Origin: Macrocystis pyrifera
Taxonomy: Eukaryota; Sar; Phaeophyceae; Laminariales; Laminariaceae
Reading direction: 5' to 3'
DNA length: 64,000 nt
Assembly (NCBI GenBank): GCA_031763025.1
Contig: JASSKH010000011.1
Coordinates: 14,706,678 to 14,770,677, forward strand
Shown here: piece by piece, positions 13,301 to 27,100 of the stretch
How positions within the stretch are numbered: position 1 is the stretch's first letter
Layout of the letters: every line of letters begins with the position of its first letter
The notes under the pieces: model-generated
What the model was told of the DNA's origin: nothing
Database searches by the model: none
Seen by the model: only the letters and a program-made list of their open reading frames with translations
Translations under genes and position numbers: made by a program

Positions 13301-16300
13301 GTATATCCCGTTCCCACATAAACGAGTACCACGCGAAAACACGCATCCCGTTCGCGCACATACACGCCCCGCAAAATTCAGGATATCCAGAATCCCGTGA
13401 ATAATGAATAGAGTAACATAAAATCCCGCTGATACATGAATGATTATCACCCCCCAGGAGATAGTGGGATTATGACAGGGTACGTGCAAGCGTCAGGTTC
13501 CGCGTTCAATTATGTTCTGCCTCTGTTTTTGTGTTCATCATTGTAGTTTTGCAAACAAACAAAAAATCTAGCGCTGTAAACCTGGTACAACATAGTGATA
13601 TCCCAGGTGCCGCGAGAATTTTTTTGGGGGGAATTCTTCTGGATTTTTACATTTTAGTACTCAGGGTTAGGGTTTAGTCCCATCGTGGCTGGATCCCGCT
13701 TTGGGGAGTACCTAGTGTAGATGTTCGGATCCCGCATAAAAACGAAACCATCGAATCCGGTAGTGGCTAGGCGGGTAGATCCTCTACAACATACCCCTTT
13801 GAATCTCGTCCGGGGAGTCCCGCGGTGGCCAGATCCCATACAAATGGTGCCGTGAAATCTAGGGGTAACTGATTCCTGGAGGCTACAGCATGGTCCCGGA
13901 GTCGACAAAGCGTACCGAGGAGTGCCCTGGAAAATTTGAGCCCTTAGAGCATTTGGGGGCATTTTGACCACGCACGACGCCAAAAAGGAAACAAGAAATA
14001 GTTCGGCATTACTGCCGCCTAATGTGGTTGTCCTGCCATTCAAAAGACACTATATACTACGACTGCAATACAACTCTTATATTAATAGCACTCCGCAGAC
14101 CTGGTACTGACCGGTATTTCGCCCCAGAAGTACTGTACACGAGTAAGATTATATTAATAATACAATATTGACATGAGATATTGAATACCAGCCATCATTT
14201 TTCGCAGCAGTCCAGCACGACGGGCTCTCAACCAACGTATCGTACGTGTGCGTACCGAACTGGCTTACTTCGGAATACTTCGAATTTTCTCCTCCCGTAG
14301 CGTGTAGCGGGTCTTTTCTCGCGCTCTCGACTGCGGGGCACGCAGAGATCTCGCGTGAACACCACGGCGCAAGCGCGTGCCCCGGCCGCGCTCCGAGGCC
14401 TGTAGGTGCGTGCTCTGGAAGTTCAAAGTTTCGAAATCTGGCTAGTAATCGCGGGGAGGGCTTCCGCCCAGCGAGAGCCAAGCAGGCCCATGGCAACCCC
14501 AAGCTGCTTGCTGCTTTTTTTCAAGTACCGCAGCAGCCCTCAGAGGCCACGGGGACTGCGGGCGCGCTCGCCATTGAAGGTGCGGTAGGAGGGGGCCGGT
14601 CTTTACGGGCGCGCCAAGGCCTCTTTGGCGTGATTATACTGGTTCTAGTGAAGGGGCTGGCAGGCAAGGTGTCACACCACGGTCTCCCAGCAGGTAGCTC
14701 TTCCTGGGCACGTCAGGGCCTCTTTTGCCTTCTTACTATCAACACTGATCATGCTGATTATCGTGTAGTCAGGCGGTCAATGAAGGATTCCAACCACGGT
14801 CCGTCAAGGGCTCATTATCGCGTCGTTCAAGTACATGAAAAGGTTGCCAACTGAGTATCCAGTCAACCGAATGCTCGGCGGAGTACCCTATGTGTCACAC
14901 CACCACCACCACCGTCAAAACCGCCACCACCACCACCACCACCACCCCCAACAACAGCAACTACCGAGACTCGTGCGAAGGCGCTCACCATCTTGTGGTT
15001 AAAGTACATGAAATGGTTGTCGACCGAGTGCTCCGTCGCGTACTTGGTGTCACGTCCTAAGATCTTCTCCATGTAGCTAGGGTCGCTCCAGCGCCCGGCA
15101 GTGGCATCCACGCTCGGAACGTTGTACAGGATGAACGGCTGGACGATAAAAACAAATTAAACCGTTTTGTTGAGCACGGTGTCCGGTTTTGTCAACATTC
15201 TTGCAAACTAACATAAATTTCAAAAGTACAGCAGTAGTACCAGTTTCAGGTATTTGCATTTTTATGTATTTTTGTAATCTTGAAATTTAATATTTCAACA
15301 GTTTCGCCTCAAGAGTACGACGTGCAAACTGTGACCCTCCACGCTACGTACGTACTGGTTCTCACTTTTCGGACTACACTGAATATAGGGATACTACATT
15401 TATGAGAGCTAGAGAACTATCTATAAACAGACAGTAGAGCGGTTCATGGAGGGGGGGGGGCGTCTCGTCATGATACACCAGAGGGATGTGTGGCAAACTT
15501 GAATCGCAAGCACGCCATAGCAGTGTACAAACGCGCTATGAATATAAAGACGTACTATTAATATTAATAATATACCAGGTACCTGGTATCATACAGTATG
15601 TACCAGAGCTGTCAAAACTGAACGACTCCCTACCGTAAGGGGTTATTAATGTGATAATGCCTCCTGCCGTCGTGATACACCCCTTACGGTCGACGCCCCG
15701 TGTCTGTTCCGGCTACGGCTTTACTGCCGCAGGTACCGTTGATATTTAATAGTACTATCCCTAACCGTTGTCGGTACCGATACAGATACCTATACCACTA
15801 CCGTCACCGTCACCGTCACCGTTTACCGTCACGGATATCTATATCGCTACAGTAACCGCTACGACTACCACGGTTACCGTACCTCTACGGTTACCGTTAC
15901 CATTACCTGCACCGTAACCGCTACGGCTGGTGTAACCGTACCCGTGACCTTAACCTTTACGATTGCCGTTACAAGTAGTTACAGCTACAGTTACTCCTAT
16001 CGTTACTGTTGGTTACATAGCACTACCCACTGGGCTACATAGTTCCGTGACTCAACAAGATATTGATAGTGGGAGTGCTACATAACCAGCAAAACATGTG
16101 TTTCCGAGTTCGTTGAATCTCCCAGAATTGGGAACATTGATCTCCGGGGCACTCCCGTCTGCACCATTTTGCTGGGAATTCAAGAACCTATTCCTATTAA
16201 TAGGAGCGTTTCTTACGCAAGAAAAGAAAGCATGAAGCAGGTATTCTCATTACCGTTGCCGCTGCGGTTGCCGATACAGATACTGATACCGTTACTGTTA

Positions 16301-19300
16301 CCGCTAGTGTTACCGTTGCTGTTACTGTTACCGCTAGTGTTACGGTTACCGTTACTGTTATCGCTACTGTTACCGTTAGGGTTACCGTTAGGGTTACCGT
16401 TACCGTCCATGTTTTTGTTACCGCTAACGCTACCGTTACTGCTACCGTTCATGTTTTTGTTACCGCTAACGCTACCGTTACTGCTACCGTTGGGCTGTCG
16501 CTACCATCACCTTTTCTGCGGCGCTGTACCTCTGGGCCTTGCTCAGCTCCCGCTGGTAGTCAAACCTGTACGAATTGGCAAAAGGGAAAAAGCAGCGCAT
16601 CAGCAACTACAACAACGAACAATGTATCACGTATGATGTGATAGTATTCATATCATGGTACTATGTTTTATGTTGATATGGTATGATATTAATAGCATTG
16701 AGAGGATATATAGCATTGTGATAGTAGTGATTGTGATAGTAGTGATACTATGGTATCGATATATATATATGATAGTACTGGTATATGGTACCAATGGTAC
16801 ATATGATAGTACTGGTATGATAGTATCGATATATATGGAAGCATTCAGGAATGTCAGACAACCTCAACCAAAAGGAGGCCACTGCTTGACTCGCTCAGGA
16901 CATCTTTGGAAACCTACTTCAGTAATAACTACTATTAATAATACTGGTACAAGACAGCGATGCAAGGCGCCCTACACTGTAGGACACCGTATGAGACGGT
17001 GGGCGCAGCATCATACAAATAACACGTCAATAATACTTGCACTGCTGCGACCTCACACTGCTCACCGCTGTATACCAGGCACCTGGTAAACGGTACTAAC
17101 ATTAATAGTAACAAACGACTCGGAAGGCCGCAACCTGTCATTGTCTCTTCTTGTTTTTTTATACGGGTTCCAAAAGGGTTTTCGGCTTCCAATCACACTC
17201 ATCACTCACCACCCCCAATCCACACTACTATTAATATAAAATAGCACTAAAGTAGTATAACTATTCCCAAAAGGCTATTTCGTGTAGGCGGTGCAGTAAC
17301 CGTCATTTTCAATCGTGGCTACTTGCTCCTCGAGCGTCAAAGCGGTTGGCTTTTGTAGCATCATACTACAGCGCCGGAACATAGTAATAGTGGCAATAGC
17401 AGTGGCAATCAGAACCTGATACGGTATGTAAACACAGTATGTTGTACTACAAGTACTCCATCATAGTACGGGAATACATGCTTTTTGGGTCCATCGTAGC
17501 TCCTGACGATGGCATGGTATGATACCCCTTCATACGAAACGCCCTCACCTCCAATTCCATAGATGAATACACTGTCCCTACAAAGTGCACAGGGTGTATA
17601 CAGTATCAATATGTTACCTGGTACAGCTCAAATCGGATATACCAACCGCTTTGGATGAGCAAAAAAACAGCAAACAAAAGGCACAAAAACATCGACAGGT
17701 AACTTCAGCCCGTACAACGCACGCTCGCTAGCGCTGTGAGTCGTGACGACTCAAGCCACCGACTAGTTATTAGTCGGACTAATAGTCAGTCGTTGAATGG
17801 AAGCGCCAGCTTTTCGATGTAGGGAGGGAAAAGTAGACTAAAAATGTTACGTAACAAACGCTACATGAGCTCAACGCTTATAAACTCGATTTCCACCACA
17901 TTCTCCCTTACTAAACCTGACTTATCTCTCTTCGCGAGTATGTCAGGAACCCCGATGAGACTCCTGAGTATCCAAGTTTTACCTCCGACTTTTCGGTACC
18001 GGACTCAGTATGCAATGATCGCATTGCTCTCATCGGTCCTTCCTAGGTGTTTTCTAAGTGAGTGAGTTTTACAGGTTCTTGAACATGATACATTCCCCTT
18101 TTTTTCCTTTTTTTTCGGGGGATGAAGGCGAGAATCGAACCACGGACCTCGCTCTTCATAATCTCACGTCCTGTCTGCGACGCCATTGTAGGGAAATGTA
18201 GACTAAAAATGTTACGTAACAAACGCTACATGAATTTAAGGCTTATAAACTCGATTTCCACCACACCGACATATTGGGTTTCCTTAATAATAGGAAGGCG
18301 TTTTTTTTTAACACGGGACACAACTTTTCACCAATATTAGCTGCGGGCTGCGGACACCTTCATGCCCTGTGACACTGCAGCGCTAGACGGGAGATCCACA
18401 CGCATCCACACGCACACGCACACGCACACATGGCGGAACAACCCATCTCTCTCGACGGTGCCGACGGCGTCAGCTTTGGCGCACCCGACGACAACGCTGA
18501 CACGTGGCGCAACAGACCCATGGAGTTCCCGTACCTCGCACAGGTTGCCGGCCGCGTTTTTGCTATATCCCTAACCCCGCTACGCAGGCCCAGTCTGAGC
18601 GCATGGTTTCGACGGCAGGGCTCACTGTGAACAAAAGGCGTGGTTCACTTGACCCGGAGAACGTTGAGCTACTATTAATACTACTGTTTTCTCTCCGATG
18701 AAACTGGGAGGCTGCAGAAGAATGGCAGCGTTAGGTAGAACTGCCTCGCTTGACGCTTGGCGGTTCTTGCTGATGTGCGTTGGTGTTTAGCTTGAAGTCG
18801 CTCGGTGTTGTTTTGCGCACAACGCATTGAATGGTGGCGATATTTTCGACTGAGGCGTGGGTAAGTAATGTGCGGGCCGTAAGAAGAGCAGGCGGTCGTC
18901 CGACGGATCGTCAGAGTCTGCGCCCTATTTAAACTGTGGGGCTATCGACCATCTTGCAACGTTTAATACTATACCAGAATGTCAATTGTTTTTTAGAAAA
19001 CGCCCTGTCTTTCGAATATTATTGTGTGATCGGTTGTCACAGGTTTTAGGTGGTTTACGACTTGCCGTCGTCATCGACGCGCACGTTTCGCGCAGGCTCG
19101 GGAGAACCAAAAAGCATCACCGCGGGATCCAAGACCTTTTCTTCTGGGATCATTCGATGCACCGCTGCCGTTCAACTGTTGAAGACTGCTGTACGTAGCT
19201 CCGTCATGACTTCGCTGGTTCGCCCGTATCCTCATGAGGTAATATTGCGAATGAACCAAGTGGTGTCAGTCATAGTCTAGTCCTCTAGTCCGGGGTAGAT

Positions 19301-22300
19301 CACTACATTTTCCGTAAATCTCGTTTAGTACGTTTTCATGCGTAAACTGAAGCCGAGTGTTTTTTTGGTGTTGAAACTAACGGGAATCTAGGCCATATTT
19401 AGTGCGCTTTTTTACGTTAAATGAACTAAAATAGCGTAATTTTCGCTTCCGGCGGCCGGGTGCCGCCTCCAGCGCGACCCCCTCAACCGGAGGGTTTTTC
19501 TTTTGGGTTCGCTTCGCCGACTAGTGACCACCTGGTATTCATTAGTCGCGAAATGCTCACAACTCACAGCCCATATTATTAATAATAGAGATGTCAGAAG
19601 CATCGCACACAGCCCGTAAAGATGACGAAATATTCGGTATCACTAAGGGCTAGGGCTAGGGCTAGGGTTAGGGTTACGAAACAAAGGCTCAATTGGATGA
19701 GCAAAAAACAACACGAAAAAAGGTACAGTACCTGCAGGTCGAGAGGTAGTGGGTCGGCGGGACCTGATCGGCGTCGTCGGGGTTCCAATGGTTGATGACG
19801 TCCATCGCGGGGTACCCCTTCGGGTAGTTCGCCGGAGGGGTGTCTGGGCAATCAAACTCCTCGAACGGCATGCTTTTCCAAGGGCTGCAAAACACACATC
19901 ACATAATATACACATCGTAACATACAGGGAGTACATGCGCCAGGGAAGGCGTTGCGAGGGGGGTGGGGGCGGGTGGGGGGGGGGTCACGGTGTTACGCTC
20001 TATATCGGAGGAAGGCGTTGCGGGGACGGGGAGGTGTGTACTCATTTTCATGCATGGCCGTAGTCAATTGACCATTGACCCTTGCATTCCCACACAGCCG
20101 GGACGGAGCACGTTGGGTTTTCACCGACCAGGCAGAGATTGCTTGCACCAAGCGCGATGCGCCGTGAGGTGTCGGGCGAGTCGCATGAAGGGTGAGCTGC
20201 ATCCTACTAAGAACCGCTTTTGAGGCGGATTTTCTTGCATATGGAAGACAGCATCAATGAGTTAGATTTAATTTCTTGTGTGGCCAGTTCAAGAGACAGC
20301 AATGGGTTCACTATGTAACTGCCTCGTGGGTGCGTTACCATATAGACTCTATTAATACCCGATACGACCATCCCCTAAGTGCGGAGATAAGGTTCTCCCG
20401 GCACAAAACTGATTTTAACCCTTTTAGTACAGCAGTCCCGTTTTGGGGACAAATCACTTGGAACTAGACTGATTTGTCCCCCAATCGGGACTGCGGTACT
20501 AAAGGGGTTAGCTCGACCTCCAGCCGTGGTGACCGCCAAAAAAACAAAAAAAAACAAAACGGTACCCTGGCTGTCTAGCTCACGCAGTGCGAGGCGTGTT
20601 TTACAGTGTCGTCGCCAACCGACGCCAACCCAACCTATATATATCAGGTATACTGGAGTAATATAGGGGTGGGGCGGTGTACTCGATAGGAGACATGTAC
20701 TCAATCTCATGCATGGCCGTAGTTGTATGACCATAGACCCTCGCATCCCTACAATGCCGGGACGGAGCATGTCGGGTTTTCACCAACCAGGCAAAGACTG
20801 TTTGCACCAAGCGCGGAGGGGGTGTACTTTTCCACGCGCTGAAAAACACAGCATACCAGGTACGTATATTTTATAAATTTTGAAATACGTCAGCTGTGAG
20901 TTCGACTGATTAAATAGTTGATACTCAACTTTGCATTATAATATAGAGAGTACATGCGACAGGGAAGGCGTTGCGGAGGGGCCGGGGGGGGGGGGGGGCA
21001 ATACTTTTCCACGTGCTGCAAAATAAATACACATAACATAATACAGGGAGGGCATGAGCGGGGGAAGGCGCTGTGGGGGGGGCGGGGGTGTACTGGTGTC
21101 ATGGATGGCCGTAGTCGTATACACCATAGCACCTTTGTTGCATTGCCCACAAGAGTACATATTTATTATGACAAAAACAAAACTGCAACCACCTCTGCCC
21201 TCTTGTGTTTTTGTCCTGTAGCATACTTAATAATTCTTCTCTAGCTGCGCCCTTTCCCATTGATCCATAATTTGGCAAGGCAGATATGGGTTCCTTGGTG
21301 CCCTCCTGTGAGCGTGACCAAGCTACAGCAATTGTCATGCCCTCCTTCGAGGCGGACCTCGTCGCTGAAATTTGAAAATGTGGTTCCAGGCGCTTGAGAA
21401 TGCGATTTCGTTAACCGTAGTCAATTATTACATTTCCTGCTGTAGAACGAGCAGGAGGGACACAAGAGGAGCTACTACTGTATATACTCGTACACAATAG
21501 TGTAGAAAAATTGTTCCGTTGTTCTCTCGCTGCTCTTTTCAGAACACAGTCAGTCTACAATAGCAAGGCCAGCGCACTACTCTGTGTGTTGTCCGTGTGG
21601 GCATCGGGAGAGAAAACGCAAGTATTGGGGCGTGTTTCTATTGGCGCAAGCGAGAGCACGCGAGTCGAATTGTGTAACAAATATTGTGAGTAGCTCTTGT
21701 GTTCCTCCTGTTCGTTCTACAGCCTACAGCGGGGGGGGGGGAGGCTACTGCTATACGAGAAACCGCCAATTCAAGCGCCTGGAACCACATTTTCCACTCT
21801 TCAGCGACGAGATCAGCCTCGAAGGAGGGCACGGAAACTGATGTCACTTCCGCACACTCGCGGGAGTGCACCAAAGGAGCTATTAATAGATATGTGTTTT
21901 CAGGTTGTGAATCAATGGGAAAGTTCGGAACTAGGGAAGAATGACGAAATGTCCTACATACAAGAAACAAATCGAGGGCAGAGGTGGTTCCAGTTTTATT
22001 TGTCAGGAAATTCCGCAATATGAAAAAAAATGTGGGCACTGCGATTCAGGTGCACTGCAAGGAAATAATTGCGGCTGCGACAGAGGCCATCACACCACCA
22101 TCACCATCGCCACCGTTATCACCTACACCACCACCACCAACACCAGCACCACCACACCCACAAACACCAAGACCACATCCACCAACACTACCTCCACCAC
22201 CACCACCACCTCCACCTCCACAAACAAAACAGTGTCCGCTGAAAACAAAATAGAAACCCAAAAACACTAACACCAACACCACCTCCACCAAGACTACCAT

Positions 22301-24061
22301 CACCACCACTCCCATCACCTCCACAACAAAATAATGTCCACCATGAAATCACAGAAACCCCGAGTCACCTGGAGGCCATATAGGGCGGGGCCAGGGGATC
22401 CACCACCCTGTCCAAACCCCTCAAGTGCTCCGGCGTCGCCCAAAATTCTTCGTCCCCTTGCCTGTCCTCCCCCCCCCCCCGTCACCCCCAAATTGCTGCT
22501 GCTGCCCTTGCTGGAATGAGGGTGCAAACGCTCTGGGGATTGCTCCCGCCGGCAAGCTAGCGCGATGAAGGCGGTCGTAGAACGGGGACAAGATGTTTTT
22601 CGCTGCCTCTTCCACTGCGGAAAGGGTTGAAAGGGAAAATCGAAAGGCAAAGCAAGGTTAAGAGGAGAGGGTTGAAAGGTGGTATTTAATAGTTGAAAGG
22701 CGGGGGGTGAAAGGTGAGGGTTGACTGGTGAGAGTCGAAAGGTGGAGGTTGAAAGACGAGGCTTGACAGGCCGTAGTTGCATGGTGGAGGTTGAAAGGTT
22801 CGGGGTAAAATATGAGAGTAGAAAGGTGAGGGTCGACGGGCGAAAGTCGAAGGGCGGCGAAAGTCGAAGGGCCGGAGTTGAAAGGACAAGGTCGAAAGGC
22901 GAAGGTTGAAAGGCCAATGTCGAAAAGCGGTGGTTGAACGATCCGATCGAACGGAAAAGATCAAAACCTTATGAGCGAATGTGGAAATGAGACGCGTAGT
23001 GGGCGAAGATTGAAAGATTAACCTCATATGAGGGTGCCAACACAAGCAGCCAGCAACAATCAACCACCAGCCAGTATCCATACAACTTAGATAACAGTAG
23101 TATCACGTACCCAATCATATCGCATGATGGCACAAACAGAAGCCAGTGAGTAAATCAAAGCAACCAATTCAAGACAATCAAGTAATTGAAACAACGTGAG
23201 CAAGGTAAGCAAATTAAGCAATTGGAGCATGGCAGGCAGGCGAAGCAAGCAAACAAGCCGAGCAAGGAAAACAAACTCACCGGCCGGCGAAGCGTAGTGC
23301 TCTTTCGCCTTGGTGTCCGACAGAAAGCCGTGCACCACGCCCCGAGATTTGGCGTACCACCCAGAAATCTGCGGACGCCGAATCAAACACAAACGAACAA
23401 TTATAATGCGCGACGGACGGGGAAAGCGGTGGTCAGAAAAGGGAAAAGAGTCGAAGGAAATGACAAGTAGTATACTATTATTAATAGGTATTATTAGAGA
23501 GGAACATTAACAGCAATTGAGAACCAAAGATTGTGTCGAAATATAGGTGAATACCTTGTCTTCGTGTCCATGGTGATTAGTATTAGTATCAGTATGTACT
23601 ACTGCTGGAATAACGGGTCCCGGAATACGTACAACTATTATTACGAGGCACAAATAGTATTGCAGCAGTAGAAATACATACCAGGTAGTAATATTAATAG
23701 CAGTACATGCTACTAATATTATATTAATAATCAGAACCAAAAATAGTGCCTGAACATAGTATAATAGGGGGACACACGGTTTTCGGGTCCATCGAGGGTA
23801 TGTGTTCTCACTAATACCTGGTATTTGTATGTGTTGCCATGTACGAGTATCACAATGGCCCCCTGTCGTGGAGCCAACTAAATAATCAGCATATAACCGT
23901 AAGTATATTGCAGTTAGTAATAGTCATCTCACAGCCCTAACCCTAAGTACAGGATGCAAACTTCTGTAGTATGCAAAGAAAGCACTACAGTACATTCACA
24001 CGAGGCGGACAGGCAGACAGGCAGGCAGGCAGGCAGGCAGGCCGGCAGGCAGGCAGGCCGG

Positions 24062-24113
<52 letters not shown>

Positions 24114-27100
24114 CCGGCAGGCAGGCAGGCAGGCACGCAGGCAGGCAGGGGTTGCAAAGTAACACCAGGTACCTGGCATGACACAAAAAGGTATTGCTGC
24201 CGTACAGGTTGACCATGGACACAGCGGTGTGTGTGATAAAATACCAACAAAAAACACGTAACACATACCATGGTATCTGGTGTACAGCCAGTAACGTAGT
24301 AGCGCTGCACCGTTTTACATAAAATTCCGAGGGTATTATTCTAGCGAGTATAAACTCTATTTGCCAATTCTCGTCACGGATCCGAGTAGCACTTAATACT
24401 CAATACTGGCCGAGAATGTGGAGCACGATAATTGTACGGCGCATAGTATAGAATACCAAAACCCATATAAATAAAATTGGAAGGGATGTTACAGCTATAA
24501 GATCATTGAACCCACACGATATAAAAAGGGTATTCTAAAACCCATACACTTCATTGGTATGCTATTTAGTATACAATACTGATACATAAAAGGTGAAACA
24601 CTCGCGAGTACGTACGTACTCGTTTTTTTTTGTCAGATTTGGCGAGTGCTCGTTGGGCGCGGCAGTCGGAGGGGTTAGGGTTAGGGCCACATTAGCGAGT
24701 GCTTTTACGAGTAGTGTATGAAAGCAACACGCTACGAACAGAAACAGACAGAAACAAACGGCACCAAACACTCTGCAACTCACCTAAACAACCAAATGAT
24801 GACTATTACGGGGGTCCATAGTTAATAGGACCTATGGTGTATATAAAATCCTATATATATTTCCTATTTTTAATAACAATATTTGGTCCTATTTGTTATG
24901 GTCCTCCGTAATAATCAGCAAACACAACCAACAAACGAATCTACCAGTCGACCAACCAACATCAAGCCGCCTACATCGACCAACCAACCCCGCCAATCGA
25001 AAAAAAAACACCGAACCAATCAATCAACTAATCAATGCACCTCTAGCGCGTAGGTCTCCTCGTCCTGTGTGAGTGGCGCCTTGAAGAGCTCGCTCATTAC
25101 AGGCAATATTGCCGTGGGCAAGGTGTCGTAGTCCACCGCGTGTCCTACGGCTCCGACCTCAGTGGCGGACTCGTCTATCGACGCAAGGCCTGACTGCACC
25201 AGCGTTGCCTGGAAATATGTGATCGCGATAACAGTGGTATCAGTAGTAGCACCAGTAGCAGCAGCAGTAGCAGCAGCAGTAGCAGCAGCAGTAGCAGCAG
25301 CAGTAGCAGCAGCAGTAGCAGCAGCAGTAGCAGCAGCAGTAGCAGCGTAGCATCAGGTGTAGCAACCAAAACAACAACAACAACAACAACAACAGCTGAG
25401 AGCGAACCAGGCAAAACCTTGACAAGGAAATATGCAAAAAAAAAAAACACACTTGAAACATCACACCACATCACGTACAGTAAACCGAACTAGAAAACCA
25501 AAATCAAGATAAAACAAATGTCTACAAATCAAATGAAGCAGCAAAAACAGCTCAAAAGGTTGAACTAAAAACTCACACGTGCGCTGCCAGGACTCGAACA
25601 CAGCTTACCAGATGAGCAGCGCAGTACCGCTCATAGGAGGCATGTTTGGCCTGCTCTTGGGTGAGACCAAGCAGAGCGGCCGTCGCCCTGGGGGGAGCTC
25701 GCTTGCTGCGAAGGCAGGGGGTGCTGGAGCTAGGTCCCCCTTGAAGCTGGCGCGAAGAAAAAAAGGAGGGAGGCAGGGAGGCAGGAAGGGAGGAGGGAGA
25801 GAGAGAGAGGGGGAGGAGGGGGGGGGGGAGGGAAGGAGGGAGGGAGTGAGGGAGTGAGGGACGGGGGGGGGGGGGGTGAGTGGAAGGTGAAGGAAGGAGT
25901 GAAAGGCGGGCGACGAGGGGGGGGGGGAAGGAGAAGGAGGGCGGGGAACTCTTAAGAAAAGCACCGGTAGGTACAGCACGAAACAATGAGCATGTACATT
26001 AACCATCAGAAAACGTGACACACCCCATCGAAACAAAGCCGAACAACCCAAGGGTTTTCAACATTCGCCACACGTCGTGTTATCAATACAATAGCGGCTT
26101 CATACATACCTCGCCGCCCTTGAAGCCCAGCAATGACATCATCACAGGGACTGGGTCGCGGTAGACGAAGATCCACGGAGTGTTCGGGAACGCCTGTCAG
26201 ACGCAGGTGCCGGTTCGGGGAAGGAAGCGGCGACATGAGAAAAAACTGCCGTATTGTCGCATACCAGGCACCTGGCATGATACATACTTGCATGAATACA
26301 GCATAGAAACAGCACAAGCGGCAGGTGGTGAAGAGAGCAAGCTCAAGCTCATCGCCGTTTGCTAAATAGCACTCGACCCTCCCCTCGCCTTATCGCTGTG
26401 CAGCTCATGCATACGAAGCTCATGCATACGAAGTGTACAGCAGTAAATTCGCACCCCTTTCGTCATCGTTCCGAGGTTTCAGCAAACACTCCCCCAATCG
26501 TTGGACAGCACAAGCAGCAACGACAGCAACATCACCAACACAAATAATAACAAGGTAAACAAAGCCAGGGGCATCAGAACAAGACACCGCCAACGCCGCC
26601 GCCACCACCACCGCCATCCTGCCCACACCACCCCCTACACCACCACCACCACCGTAAAACCCACAAGCCTCACCACCACCATCAACCACTTCTACCACCA
26701 CAAGCAACGGATGCTGTAAGGGAGAGGGAGAGGGAGAGGGAAGGGCCCAGAAAGGAAGGAAGGAAGGAAGGGCAGCAGGGATGGTAAGGTTACATGTTCT
26801 TCATCGGCTCCCTCGTCCTTGAACATGCTACGGGAAAACCGGCACGATTGAGCGCGGCAAGGCCTCAACTTTTCACAAGTCTGACAGATCATGTACAGAT
26901 ACGTCACATAGATCAGATAGATCACATACATCCTAGCTTGCCGTCGTGATACGCTGATACGCTCTGCAGGACATCTTAGACCATTCAGGTTATCTATACG
27001 GCTCCCACCCGGGAACATGAGTTAGATCCCACGTATCAGGTATCACGGACCTACCTTCCCTGCAAGACCTACTGTAGATCAAGTGGGAATGATCTCTACC

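Noticed and set aside
12365..13374. Long open frames of repeating Leu-Pro-Cys or Gln-Gly-Lys-Ala
   Set aside because: They are translations of the (AAGGC)n pentanucleotide array, which is open in several frames.
17270..17380. Minus-strand frame reading TALTLEEQVATIENDGYC
   Set aside because: Attractive composition, but the exon needed between 19732 and 15138 is fully supplied by 16511-16565 with exact phases, and this stretch lacks a convincing donor.
18105..18190. tRNA-like sequence on the minus strand with GGTTCGATTCT
   Set aside because: Only a B-box-like word is present; T-stem and acceptor-stem pairing fail, and there is no A box at the right distance.
24008..24310. Cys-rich or Arg/Gln-rich open frames around 24 kb
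   Set aside because: They are artefacts of the (GGCA)n array.
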